NCBI GenBank assembly: GCA_905116865.2
Contig: CAJHNH020000197.1
Location: 233,606-297,605 of the forward strand
DNA: 64,000 nt
Direction: 5' to 3'
Origin: Candidula unifasciata
Taxonomy: Eukaryota; Mollusca; Gastropoda; Stylommatophora; Geomitridae
The translations under genes and the position numbers were made by a program. This document shows positions 44,571 through 55,319 of the stretch, in pieces. The notes under the pieces were generated by a model. That model had not been told where the DNA came from and made no database searches. It saw only the letters and a program-made list of their open reading frames with translations. Position 1 is the first letter of the stretch. Each line of letters starts with the position of its first letter.

Positions 44571-44729
44571 TCTATGGTCTGCATCTCTAGGTCTACAGAT
44601 TTACTGTAAGGCTGATATCAAAAGTTTCTAATAAACCATCTTTTTTTGGTTGTACTGCAGGTTTCAGAGCTATATACAGAAACCTCAACCTGTACAAATA
44701 ATAAATATCTACTTTTGCTCTTGTTTTGC

Positions 44730-45548
44730 CTATTTACGTTTCAAATGCTTCTTCTTTTTCTTATGGGTCTCCTCCACCTCCTCTTCCTCTTCCTCCTCAT
44801 TTTCTTCTTCATCTGATTCACTGCTGATATCATGCTCCTCTTCTCTCTCAACTTCCCTCATTTCAAGAAAAGTCTCGTATTCCTCCACCCGGAAACCCCC
44901 AAACTTTTTAGCAAACATTGCAGCCGGTGTGTCAACAACATCACTCAGAGGTGGGTTTGGGTTAATTTTGGGGTCATCCTTTTCCCTCACATCGTGGAAA
45001 AACCCGGCTCGAAGAAGAAACTTGTGTCTACCCTCAATGTGATCTACTGAGTGTTGGAACATAAATGAATTCAATATGGCTGCCTGCTTGTAGCCCATTT
45101 CAAAGTAAACATAATCAAATTTTTTTCTCGTCTCAATCCAAGGATCGCAAAAAACATTTGGAGAACATTTTAAAACATAAAGTACATCTGACATTGAAAA
45201 TAATCCCTTTAGCTGAGATATGACAGAACTCAGAATCTTGCTGTTAGTTAATAAAACTCTAGGTTCCGTTGAAAGAAATGTAGAAATATCACTTTCCTTG
45301 AATCCTATAGTTCTAAAAAGCTTGATGGAATCATCAACTGAAATCTTCATTTGTTTAAGAGAGGTGTTCTTTTCAGTGAAAGGCACTTTTTCCAAAAATA
45401 GAACAATGGAGCTAATTCTGAGGCCATGTGACAGCAGAAGTTCTGTTAGCGGGGTCATGTTGTCGAGGTCAAGAAGAAACTGCACCTGCTGGCTCAGGAT
45501 GTTGGAGATTGGCTGCAAGGTGAATCCCTGGCGATGCAGGGTTTCCAG
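44730..45548 (-). CDS. MTERF4: MTERF4 exon 2 (mTERF repeats and tail)
   Basis: 819 nt including stop. Opens LETLHRQGFTLQPISNILSQ and runs through about five mTERF-type helix-turn-helix repeats. The tail is Glu-rich (EEENEEEEEEEVEE) and ends in KKKKKHLKRK; animal MTERF4 proteins are known for acidic tails. Confidence 0.88.
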   Translation of the reverse strand: METLHRQGFTLQPISNILSQQVQFLLDLDNMTPLTELLLSHGLRISSIVLFLEKVPFTEKNTSLKQMKISVDDSIKLFRTIGFKESDISTFLSTEPRVLLTNSKILSSVISQLKGLFSMSDVLYVLKCSPNVFCDPWIETRKKFDYVYFEMGYKQAAILNSFMFQHSVDHIEGRHKFLLRAGFFHDVREKDDPKINPNPPLSDVVDTPAAMFAKKFGGFRVEEYETFLEMREVEREEEHDISSESDEEENEEEEEEEVEETHKKKKKHLKRK

Positions 45549-48500
45549 CTGAACGGATGAGAAAATAAAACACATTAGATGTGCAACACACTGTGTTTAA
45601 ATAATCACTTAGCTTTTTAAATAATAAACAGAATACAACACATCCTGTTGAAAAAAACACAAACACTTGGCAGTTATATCTTGACTTAAGAACCGAGATA
45701 TGAACATTTTTCATTTCCAGTTTTGACCGCTAGATCTGAGATATGAGCTGTGATGCACTGCACATGCACACGTGTTTGTTGTTATTATACTGTATTTATC
45801 TGCATGCCACAATCAGTGGTGTGCACAACTTATGTTGCACATTCATTTTTTTTTTTTTAAATGTACCTGCTTCAGTATTTTTGTAATCAATAATGCAATT
45901 CCTTTATATACTTGCCGAAGACACTGCGGACAAACAATTCAAATTATTATCTAGATGTCACATATAATTTCCAACATGGAGCCAAAGAAAACTAAGGAAG
46001 AAGAGAAGAGGAATATAACAGAAGAAATTAAGAAAGAGATTTGGGAAAAAATATGAGAGAAAGGAGCCGAGTAAACTGATATGTGCAAGCAAAATAACTT
46101 GACCAAGTGCTTCATAGCTACAATTCTCAAGAGAGCAGATTTGTAAATGAAACTGGATCTGGCCCAAAGAGCATCATTTGCGTCACTTTAAAGAAATAAA
46201 GTTATCACAAATATGGAAACTTCACTACTCATCTGGATTAATGACATTTGACTGAAGGCAGTTAATGTAACTTAAAATATGATCTGTTTAAAAGCACAAG
46301 CTATTTCAATGTTCTATCAAAGACTTTACCATCTACTACCAGTAGGTGTTTTATTTATGAAGGTGCTGATGAAGGCTCCAGAGCAGCAACGTTCACATTT
46401 TGTTTGTGTTTGCTATATTGTGAAGCTTGCTAATATACTTTCCATTCAGTTTTATATCTTTTGACATCTACTACCAGTAGATATCTGTGGAGTTTAAAGC
46501 TAGCAAATGAAGGTATGAAAAATTCTAGAACAGAACTGGTATCCATAGGGTCAATAGACATGGAGGAGGTGCTAGTGCTGACAAGTTCATGAAGGAATTT
46601 CGGACACGGAAAGAGGTCAGAGGATCACATAACAAGTTTAAAAACTGCGATGGAACTGGGCTTTTCTGAAAGAAAATGCCAAAGAGAACATTCATCATGG
46701 AGGATGAAATAGCATTGCCAGGACAAAAGCCAATGAAACAGTTTGCTTTTTTGTGCCAATGCCAGTGGTGATCTGAAGACGATCTGAAGTTAACAGACAA
46801 AAACTCAACTTTATGTGGAATGGACTAACTGATTTCCCATAAGATATCATGGGAACTGGGTTTCGAGATTCAAACTTTTTGAGATGAGAACCTCAGTCAG
46901 GAACGAATTAAGTTACTCTATTTCAATCTTTTTAGTTTTGTTTTTGGTTTATCTAAGTGACATAGCTGTGTTGTGCCTGTTTACAGCAAAGCTTCGATAT
47001 CTGTGCCTTTTAGCTGACAAATCTGACTTAATTGAGCATCTGTTGAACAGGTTAACTTCCCAAATAGTTTCATGGGTCATTTATTTGTGTGGTTTCTCTT
47101 TGTCCACTTATCTACAGGTGCTGCTCCTAGAGAACCAGTCCAGGGCAACTGCATTTAGACTGGTAGGCCCTCAAGGAAAGGCAAGGACAGATCATGGGGA
47201 ATCTCTGCCATCCAAGGAGGCTTTCATAAATGCAGAACTTACACATGTTGCTCTGGTCCTATTCTCACCCAAGGAATCGTCACGTCCTGCATATGACCTC
47301 TTTACCTCACATTCGTATGTTGACCTTTCCACTCATCATGGGCTGCACTTCCCACTCATCATGGGCTGCACTTCCCACTCTTTGTGGGCTGCACTTCCCA
47401 CTCATCATGGGCTGCACTTCTCACTCATCATGGGCTACACTTCCCGCTCATCATGGGCTGCACTTCCCACTCATCGTGGGCTACACTTCCCGCTCATCAT
47501 GGGCTACACTTCCCACTCATCATGGGCTGCACTTCCCGCTCATCATGGGCTACACTTCCCACTCATCATGGGCTGCACTTCCCACTCATCATGGGCTACA
47601 CTTCCCGCTCATCATGGGCTGCACTTCCCACTCATCATGGGCTACACTTCCCACTCATCATGGGCTACACTTCCCACTCATCATGGGCTACACTTCCCAC
47701 TCATCATGGGCTACACTTCCCACTCATCATGGGCTGCACTTCCCACTCATCGTGGGCTGCACTTCCCACTCATCGTGGGCTAGACTTCCCACTCATCATG
47801 GGCTACACTTCCCACTCATCATGGGCTACACTTCCCGCTCATCATAGGCTACACTTCCCACTCATCATGGGCTACACTTCCCGCTCATCATGGGCTACAC
47901 TTCCCACTCATCATGGGCTACACTTCCCACTCATCATGGGCTACACTTCCCGCTCATCGTGGGCTAGACTTCCCACTCATCATGGGCTACACTTCCCACT
48001 CATCATGGGCTACACTTCCCACTCATCATGGGCTACACTTCCCACTCATCATGGGCTACACTTCCCACTCATCATGGGCTGCACTTCCCACTCATCATGG
48101 GCTACACTTCCCACTCATCATGGGCTACACTTCCCGCTCATCGTGGGCTACACCTCCCGCTCATCATAGACTGCTCTCCCCAGAGATCAGCAGGTAGCAC
48201 CCTCCATATCTCAAACTTCAACAACTACACAAAAATTTAGACACCTTTAACGTTATTTTATCTGGACACTTAGCGTGACTGTATAAAACAAGCATGTATC
48301 AGGCATGGCTTCTCCTATTTGGTTCCCACACTCTGGTGAGTGTGGCCAAAGGATACAGATATTTGAACCTTTCTGTCAAACTGTAGGACTTTTGACGGTC
48401 AGACATTTATAAGACTTTGCTGCTATGCCATAGAACATGTATCTGACAGCCATTTGAGCCTAACCGGTTGACTGACAGTGGTAGATTATCATAGTCTACC

Positions 48501-51439
48501 TTAATTCAGCGACAACAATATCGAGAATTAACAACAGATGTATGAAGACAGAACTGTACCATGAAATACTGCCCACAGAGATGTTGCTCAGCCAAGCTGT
48601 GAGCAAATCTCTTGGTCTAGGGCTGAGTCTCAGTAGTTCAGTAATTCCTTCACTTATCTGTAGTTCACCATAAAGGATAACCTTAGGGACTCTACCATCT
48701 TCCACTCTCCAGGTGGGACCCAAGTACCTCAGGTTTCTACGACTGAGCACTGAGAAAACTGTTAGGATACCTGTGCTTTTCAAAATCTCAGCGTTTCTGA
48801 TCTTGTCTAACCACTTATTGCTCCAATTCCTCTTAGAAATCTCATGTGAAACTATTAAATTTTGAATGTTGAATTAGGAATTGAATTCACATGATTTGGG
48901 ACACTCCCATAGGCACTCTGTCCCCATCTTTAGCAGCAAACAAACAGTTCTAATTCCGATGGCACCAGTAACTGTCTGATTGTATATCTGTCTCACGCTT
49001 CCTCTGGGTGTTCAGCACCTGCCAGATTCCCTGAAAACTCCTCACAGCACCATTCGCCTCAGACCGTCATGATCTATCTGTGCCTCTGCACTGTTCACTC
49101 GCTCTCAAAGAGCCATCTATGAGTGCCAATACAATAATGTTTATCACACAAGCAGAGGAACTAACTAGCTAAGAAAAAATACACTCACCAATATTTCTAC
49201 TATTCTGACACATATAGTAATAAATCTTATAAAAATAATCATTATATATTATCTGTCAAATTATAACATAGGTGTGACCAGGATAATGGTTCAGATAATA
49301 ATATGCTTACTAAATACATGACAAAGAAATTTTTACACTATTCATAAGATAGCAAAAGCATACAGTGAAAATACTATGGGCATGATATATCCTGACAGTT
49401 GAAGAAGTAGTTATTTTTATAAAAACTACTAAAGCTAATTATTACTACTTCTATTACTTCTACTACCACCATTACAATCACTGCTAATACTAAGACTACC
49501 ACTACTACTTACTACAACTACTAATATTTACTACTACTACTGCTTGGGGGTGGGGGGCTTAGCAAAGTGGTCAAGCCATTTAGGTTATGGTCTAAAGGTC
49601 CTGAGTATATTTCACAGCTGTATCATTCAGTTCACAACTGCAATTTTTATGGAGATCCCTGAGGATCATTGCCTGAGCTATGGAATTCATGCTTTGTGTG
49701 AGGCTCTTGTCAGGCAGCGAGCCATTATGTGGAGAGACATGAGCCAAATGGGTTAAAATAAAAACAATAAAGATGATCCTCTCGACTTCAACTATTATTT
49801 ACTACTCAATCAATCAGGTGCCGTCTCTGCAATGAAGACTGGCTGCAATGGATCTCTAGTTCACGCTATCTCATGTCCTCCCACCTGTATCATTGTTTAC
49901 CTCTTGCTTTTGACCTTTCCCTCCAGAATGGTTTTTAAAAGCATAATATGTCTTTTAATGTGGCCAAAATATTTCAAGTGTTTCTATTTTTTTTTTTTTT
50001 TATGTTAGTAATTCTCTTTTCACTTGCAGTTTTTTCAAAAATCTCTGTATCAGATTGATTTTATCCACGAAATATGACCTTTTTCTCTGTATATCAAAAT
50101 TTTCAGAAACACAATTCAATTTTCTGGTTGCAAGCTGTCTTGTCCAAGTTACTGCATCATACAGCAGAGATGAGTATAAGTAAGAAAAAGGTAAAGTATC
50201 CTTTGTGTACTAGGTATATAGGGCTAGACCTATATTTTATAGACCAATCAGCACTTGGTAGTTGATGTGGTCAGCATCAAGCTGGTCACCTTTACTTCCC
50301 AGGACTGCACCTGGTACCCACTCCAGGCTGGGTTGATCTGAAAGTCAAGGTCATTTTCAAAAAATGTCCGGCTCAGTCAGAATAGAAACCCAAGACCTTC
50401 TAATCCGCAGGCAAGTGTCTAGCCGCTACACCATGGCAGCTCCCAGAATTAAGTATACATAACATTTGATGATTCTCATTTTAATGTGTTGTTTATCTTT
50501 GTAGCTGCCCAGCGTAGTCTGTTAAACCTGACTTCGCAGCGGCCGGATGTGGTTCGGGTTCATGCCTGGAGGTGGCAGAAAAGCCACATTTCTCCCAGGT
50601 TTACTGTATCTATCATGGAATCAAGGCCGAAGGGTTGCGATATCCATAGTACTGAGCCAAAGGGTTGACACCTCATGGTTTCTGGATATTCAAAGAAAAA
50701 AAAATCTCTCTAGCTGTCAATAATTGTTGCATCTATCTTACTGAAGATAGTTTTAGCTATTCCAGTTCTATTTTTGATTTCTGCTTCACTTCTGCCATCA
50801 ACTTTTACTAGCAGTCCAATATATTTACTACTACCACTATTACAGATGGTTTCCTAACTATAAAAACATTATCATCACCTGAAGACTCATACTCACCAGA
50901 GCCACAACCTTCTTGAGTGGCACACTGCCTGCCATAACATCTCTCTTCCTGGCTGCTTCTATTATCTTCTTCGCCAACATCTCCAAACGCAACTCCTCTG
51001 ATTTATCCCTCCCATCCGCAGTTACAGTTGTAGAGTAACAACAGCATCTAGATGACCAGCCACCTCTTGGTTTTAGACTGGGGTGGCCTACAACAGGAGC
51101 ACCAACTGCAGACTGGGGCACAGTAACATAACTCCTTGCATTAATATAATAATTAGCAGTCACAAGCGAAAAACATCCAGTTCCTAATCTTAAATCAGGC
51201 TTCCGAAAATCACGACTGTATGTACGAAAGCATCTGCTGTAAAAGGTGACTTTACCGCCGACAACGAGATGTCTGTTGTTACACAAAGTCAAAGAATGCT
51301 GTCTTTTAAAAGGAGAATTGCTTGCATTAAATTCGGATTTCGCTGGCAATCTTCGAAAGAGTTCAAAGACTCTAGATACACAACTTAACGTCGGTATTCT
51401 TTTCGTGTACATTTTATTAAATAGACTAGGTATCCTCAT
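44730..51439 (-). CDS. MTERF4: MTERF4-like mitochondrial transcription termination factor family protein, 2 exons, ~453 aa
   Basis: Exon 1 is 51439-50897 (donor CTG/gtgagt) and exon 2 is 45548-44730 (acceptor ccgttcag, stop TAG), joined in phase 0. The second exon holds mTERF helical repeats (e.g. SDISTFLSTEPRVLL, SDVLYVLKCSPNVF), then DYVYFEMGYKQAAIL, FQHSVDHIEGRHKFLLRAG and EEYETFLEMREVE. This is the end pattern of animal MTERF4, followed by an acidic run and a lysine tail. MTERF4 is known to pair with NSUN4 and promote mitochondrial large ribosomal subunit assembly. The chosen start gives MRIPSLFNKMYTKR..., an Arg/Lys-rich amphipathic presequence. An in-frame ATG at 51604 would add 55 hydrophobic, less mitochondrial-looking residues. 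A possible AATAAA lies at 44250-44245. Confidence 0.85.
45671..46925 (+). mobile_element. Dead Tigger/pogo-type DNA transposon in the MTERF4 intron
   Basis: Left end cagttatatcttgacttaag and right end gaacgaattaagttactc resemble Tigger termini. The ORF starts MEPKKTKEEEKRNITEEIKK (N-terminal HTH region), soon frameshifted. The DDE part at ~46560-46800 reads KFKNCDGTGLF-stop-KKMPKRTFI ... LPGQKPMKQ, where Tigger proteins have CDETGLFWKKMP. Internal loss, stops and frameshifts make it inactive. Confidence 0.8.
46930..47320. other. MTERF4 intron, open plus-strand frame of unknown origin
   Basis: The plus-strand frame from 46884 stays open into the next minisatellite. It includes LADKSDLIEHLLNR and LLLENQSRATAFRLVGPQGK, each preceded by an acceptor-like tract, but their splice phases do not join. 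Antisense to MTERF4; not supported as a gene. Confidence 0.3.
47325..48175. repeat. 24-bp minisatellite (~35 units), MTERF4 intron
   Basis: Units of cactcatcatgggctacact plus tccc, with cgctcat, tcgtggg and ctgcact variants. Unit length divisible by three keeps all plus frames open (HHGLHFPL-type repeats). Confidence 0.97.
48480..48830 (+). repeat. Dispersed repeat family D
   Basis: cttatctgtagttcaccata, aaggataaccttagggactc and cttccactctccagg, as in the 16850 and 53360 copies. Confidence 0.55.
48890..49115 (-). repeat. Dispersed repeat family C, minus
   Basis: gggacactcccataggcact, ctgtccccatctttagcagc and tgcactgttcactcgctctc are the complement of the 40565 copy. Confidence 0.7.
49120..49800. 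other. MTERF4 intron, AT-rich with (ACT)n patch
   Basis: An imperfect (tac/act)n run at 49440-49545; otherwise no signal. Confidence 0.45.
49805..49990 (-). pseudogene. LINE 3'-end relic
   Basis: ggctgcaatggatctctagt and atgtggccaaaatatttcaa (complement of a decayed 'FGHI' block) as in 43555-43745. Confidence 0.5.
50205..50445 (-). mobile_element. tRNA-derived SINE (family A), full length, minus
   Basis: gggctagacctatattttat start (tail), catgtccggctcagtcag-like middle, and right end gtgtctagccgctacaccat, the complement of the A box region. Confidence 0.8.
50897..51439 (-). CDS. MTERF4: MTERF4 exon 1 (presequence and N-terminal region)
   Basis: 181 codons from the chosen ATG. Basic N terminus, then a poorly conserved Ser/Arg-rich stretch, then ELRLEMLAKKIIEAARKR and VPLKKVVAL up to the gtgagt donor. 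The frame is open further upstream to 51604, so the exact start is uncertain. Confidence 0.7.
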
Positions 51440-51839
51440 GAATATGCTTCTACAGGCATTTGAAAAAAAACAAACAGCAAAAGTGTAGTTATATAACTGG
51501 ATCCAATCTCTGCTTGTGCACTGCAGACCAGGGACAACTAGAAGTGAAAGTTGAAATACACCGGAAGCAGATGGGAATAAAACATGGTCTGGAATATGAT
51601 ACATTGTTTAACAGTATAAAATCTTTTCTCTTTTGTCAATAGGCCGGCAGTTTAACAAATGATTAGGTTGGAGATCTAGGGTTTGCTCGACTTCTGGAAT
51701 GTTGTAAAGTATTAGGAGGTGATGCTGGAGATGGTTTCCCTCTATGATTGCTGTCTCTAGAAGTTAACACCCCAAGAATGAGAATGAAATAGGAGCAAAT
51801 CCCAGAAACCCATAACAAAAAATTTAATTTTTTGGGCAC

Positions 51840-52050
51840 CTCCACTGCGATGTAGCAGCTAGACGTTGGGCTGTGGTACTGAATATCGCGCGTTTTAATC
51901 CGTATCAAGCAGATTTTTTTTTTGGAGCTGAGTATGAATTGAGTATGAGGTTAACCCCCCCCCCCTCCCCCACCGATAAGTCATCACCTAACAAGTGCCA
52001 GTTGATCTATAAAACACAGGTCTAGCACTATATAACCAATGTGTCAACAG
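51840..52050 (+). mobile_element. tRNA-derived SINE (family A), diverged plus copy
   Basis: Head gatgtagcagctagacgttg and gcgttttaatccg (worn B box); tail gatctataaaacacaggtct, agcactatataacc. Internal C-run at 51953-51964. Confidence 0.65.
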
Positions 52051-52069
52051 GGCGTTGCAATCGGCTATC

Positions 52070-52345
52070 CTCCAAAAAACGGGCACAAAAGATGGCGGCA
52101 TCTAAACACCCTAACAGAGCCTTAGTCACGTGTCAATTGCGCACTTCCGGCGACTTAATTTTCGGTTTTCGGGCGACTACAGCCACCGCTGAGAGTATGT
52201 CACACGCCGCTCATAGGGATTGGGGCTAAACTAGATGGCTGGGACTCACGAGCAGCAGCTTCTTCATCTCCTGCAGCTTTGCTCTTGAGTCCTAGCCGTC
52301 TGGGGCTCTGTTTTTTGGCCGCCATCTCTTATGCCCGAATAGACA
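52070..52345. repeat. GC-rich nested inverted repeat with paired YY1-like motifs
   Basis: Outer arms: cgggcacaaaagatggcggc (52079-52098) and its near-complement gccgccatctcttatgcccg (52318-52337), 18 of 20 matching. Inner arms: ggctgggactcacgagcagc against gctttgctcttgagtcctag (52237-52305). An Ets-like acttccgg and E-box-like cacgtg lie between. Could be a palindromic mobile element or promoter-like DNA. Confidence 0.7.
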
Positions 52346-52904
52346 CGAATAGTCATACTTTTACTTAAGTTAGGGCACCGTGGAAAATTGTTTTTTGAAA
52401 AAAGGTGCCGATACAAAGAAATGTTTGGAAAACACTGCTCTTGTTCAAATTATAGCTTTCAATTTAATAGTGTCTACGACTTTGCGCTGTCCTCTTATCT
52501 CTCATATTCGTCTCTGTTTCTTTGAGTGCCAAACGATTAATTTATTGCTCTCTGTCTTTCGATGCCCCTACGGGCATTACCAAAAATCGTATTTCTCAAA
52601 AGTGTCATCATCACCATTATGTGTCACGACGATCAAGGGTGCCGACATAGAGAAAATATTCAAGTTTACAATTTTATAAATTGCTGGTTTGGGTGTGGAG
52701 GGCACTCAAAAAGCTAGGGGGGGGGGGGGGGTACCTTTCGGTTTTTCAAGAAGATCCTGTAATATTCTACTTAACGGAAACTTGAGAATCACAGCCTATG
52801 GAGATGACAAGTATGACTAACAAGACTTCCCGTCCCACGTTACGAAAAGTCTTCCCCGGTTAGAGAATGGGATTTAAAGATCGTTGTTACCATAACATGT
52901 ATTC

Positions 52905-53182
52905 TTCTTCTTCGCGTTCACCAGCTCGGAGGAAAGGTTTTGGTCGTTCATCCACTTCCGGACTGCAGTCCTGTTCCAGAACCCGAGTACTGCGTGTGCA
53001 TCCGTTTTACAGATCTGATTCATCTGTATGCAGACTGTTGGTTCCTTGCCTCTCAGACAGACGCATTCCGACTTCGAAGGAAGCTCCCAATTACTCGAGT
53101 CTCACGAAGTGCTTTTGGGTAGGCAGTGGGTCAATTCTTGTTTTCCCTATAATAGGGCTCCGGAACCCACACGGGGACATGT
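52905..53182 (-). repeat. Dispersed repeat family B, minus
   Basis: Starts ttcttcttcttcgcgttcac and ends with complement of the gggttccggagcc block. Confidence 0.8.
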
Positions 53183-53234
53183 ATTCAGTGTGTTTCTTCC
53201 CAGACACTTAGATCTCAACCTTTCTGTCATCATA

Positions 53235-53455
53235 CTTTCCTTTATTCTCATTCCTCTCTACGCAGCCCGGTCCATGACATTTTGGTCCCATGAATCCCCG
53301 GCAGTACATGTATCTGTCCCTTATTTCCCGCTTGCACTTTATACCGCAGCAGAGGCCGACCTCGGCATCTTCTAGCTATCTGTAATTCACCATAAAGGAT
53401 GTCCTTAAGGACTCTACCTTGCTCCTGTCTTCATGTGTAACCCTGCCATCTCAGT
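53235..53455 (+). repeat. Dispersed repeat family D
   Basis: gacctcggcatcttctagct and tctgtaattcaccataaagg followed by atgtccttaaggactctacc. Confidence 0.65.
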
Positions 53456-53459
53456 ATTC

Positions 53460-53920
53460 GGGGATTGAGCAATATGCTTCCTAAACATGGCAAGTGCAAA
53501 CTGTTTACCCGCTTCTCCTCTTTGCGAACATGTTGACTTAAGATTCACTGCCGCGAAGAATAGTAATGAAAACCCAAGGAACAAACGAAGCCTTCCCTTT
53601 TCAAGCTAGCGTAAAGATGCAGCATCCTATGTCTTGAATAAAACTTCCTCTTTCAAAAAGGGGTGTCCAAGAACCGTAGTACTTTCTTTTGGTCACTTTT
53701 GTCAGTATTCCTTAAACGAAAACAAAACACTCATTGCTGGAACGAAATCGTGCTAAGGCGGGCATGCCAGCCTTGTCATGGTGAAAAAATGTGTGTAATA
53801 TGCTTTTACTGAGATAAAACGGATTTATTGAAATATATTAGCAAGTGCACATATGTACAGAGAGGAACAGAATAGCAGTACATGTCTCACACTGAGTATA
53901 CCAGCTCTCTCTGTCTCATT
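53460..53920. other. Intergenic sequence, no recognised element
   Basis: No repeat family, domain or splice signals recognised; followed by a (CT)n/(CA)n microsatellite at 53925-53972. Confidence 0.4.
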
Positions 53921-54013
53921 CAATTTCTCTATCTCTCTCTCACACACACACGCTCGCACGCACACACACGCAATCTTGCGACTATGTCAGTAGGCCTCAA
54001 AATGTGTTAACAT

Positions 54014-55220
54014 TAGGGCTGTACCGAGTATTCGCTTCGTACTGGCTTTAGGGCCGAATAGTGGACCTAATAACTATTCGGTATTCGGCTGAATACTTGC
54101 GGTCGGGCCGAATACGAACAGTGATACTTACACCCGTTTCTGCATACACTGCGAAAGTTGCTGTTGCCTAAGTTTTATGCATTAACAAAGCTGTCAGTGA
54201 CAGTTTACAAGTTTAGTTACTCGTTATAAAACCAAGACTACTTTCATTCCTAGGTATTAGTTACCACAGACTGACTGACTGAAGGATGCAATACATAAAA
54301 TGATTTCAAATGTTTACTATTCTGTACTACATTTTGTAAAGTAAAATTTCAGCGTACAATTGAAATTTTGAATATTTTTTTAAAATCCATTTTATACACT
54401 ATTCAAAAGTGGAAGAATGGGCCTCAGTTTGAATAGTGGGAAGACAGAAGTAATGGTGGTATCAAAGAAAATAATTATTCCTAAATGTGTAATAAAAGTC
54501 AATGGTGTTATTTTGGGACAAGTACAGAAATGTAAGTATCTGTGCAAATGGATAACATCAGATGGAAGATGCATAACTGAAAAAAAAAGAAACATAATTG
54601 GACAGACAAAAACTGCATTTTATAAAATTAAGAACATCTTATGCAATAAATCCTTGTCATTGAAGGTTAGAAAAAAAATTCTTGCTTGCTACATACAACC
54701 AGTTTTAACAAATGGCCGTGAGTTCCGGACAATCGGTAGGCAGGCCAAACAATTTCTGGAGGCTTCAGACATGTGGTTTTACAGAACAATGCTTAAAATA
54801 AAAAAAATTAAAAAATTAAAAAAAAAGTAACTAAGAGATTTGGAAAGAGCCGGGAGCCCGAAGACAACTTATCACAGACATTAGAAGTAGACAGTAATCA
54901 GTTTTTGGCCATGTTATGAGAAGAGGGAAAGTGGAACATGTGGTGACCAATGGAAAGATCTGGGGAAGGAGGGATAGAGGAAGACAACGAGAGAAGATTC
55001 TTGACAGTCTTGTTGCATGGCATGGAGGTGTGTCAGCACACGAACTAATACATGCTGCAGGAGATCGCAGATTGTGGCAAGGCATAAACGCCCACGCCAG
55101 TCGGCAAGGCACCTGATGATGATAATGAACTATTCGTATTCGTATTCGTATTCGGTCGAATAGTTGGTCCTGCTATTCGTATTCGGCTGAAAGTCAAAAT
55201 CACTATTCGGTACAGCCCTA
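54014..55220. mobile_element. hAT-type DNA transposon with perfect 8-bp target-site duplication
   Basis: Left end tagggctgtaccgagtattc (54014) and right end, complemented, tagggctgtaccgaatagtg (55220) are inverted repeats. GTTAACAT flanks both sides (54006-54013 and 55221-55228), the 8-bp duplication typical of hAT. No hAT transposase ORF is seen, so it is non-autonomous; subterminal tattcgg/ccgaata strings recur. A LINE fragment fills its interior. Confidence 0.88.
54335..55120 (+). pseudogene. LINE 3' fragment nested inside the hAT element
   Basis: Plus frame: MGLSLNSGKTEVMVVSKK (after the RT palm), KVNGVILGQVQKCKYLCKWI, KILACYIQPVLTNG; then after a frame break FGHVMRRGKVEHVV, RRDRGRQREKILDSLVAWHG and a gatgatgata tail next to hAT sequence. 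Fairly young by the state of its frame; 5'-truncated. Confidence 0.85.
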
Positions 55221-55319
55221 GTTAACATGGTAAATATTTCTTCTTTCCGGTTTTCTTCACAATCTCCTCTTATACCTTTCCGCCTCTTTATCCCCTTTCT
55301 CCTCCTCAGCATCCTCCTG

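Noticed and set aside
47012..47330. Possible plus-strand exons (ADKSDLIEHLLNR; VLLLENQSRATAFRLVG) inside the MTERF4 intron
   Set aside because: Each has a fair acceptor, but joining them in the required phase gives a stop, and the second runs into a minisatellite. No recognisable domain.
50504..50600. Possible plus-strand exon AAQRSLLNLTSQRPDVVRVH
   Set aside because: Has acceptor- and donor-like edges (tttgtag; cccag/gtttac), but no partner exon in phase was found and the protein is not recognised. Left as a note only.
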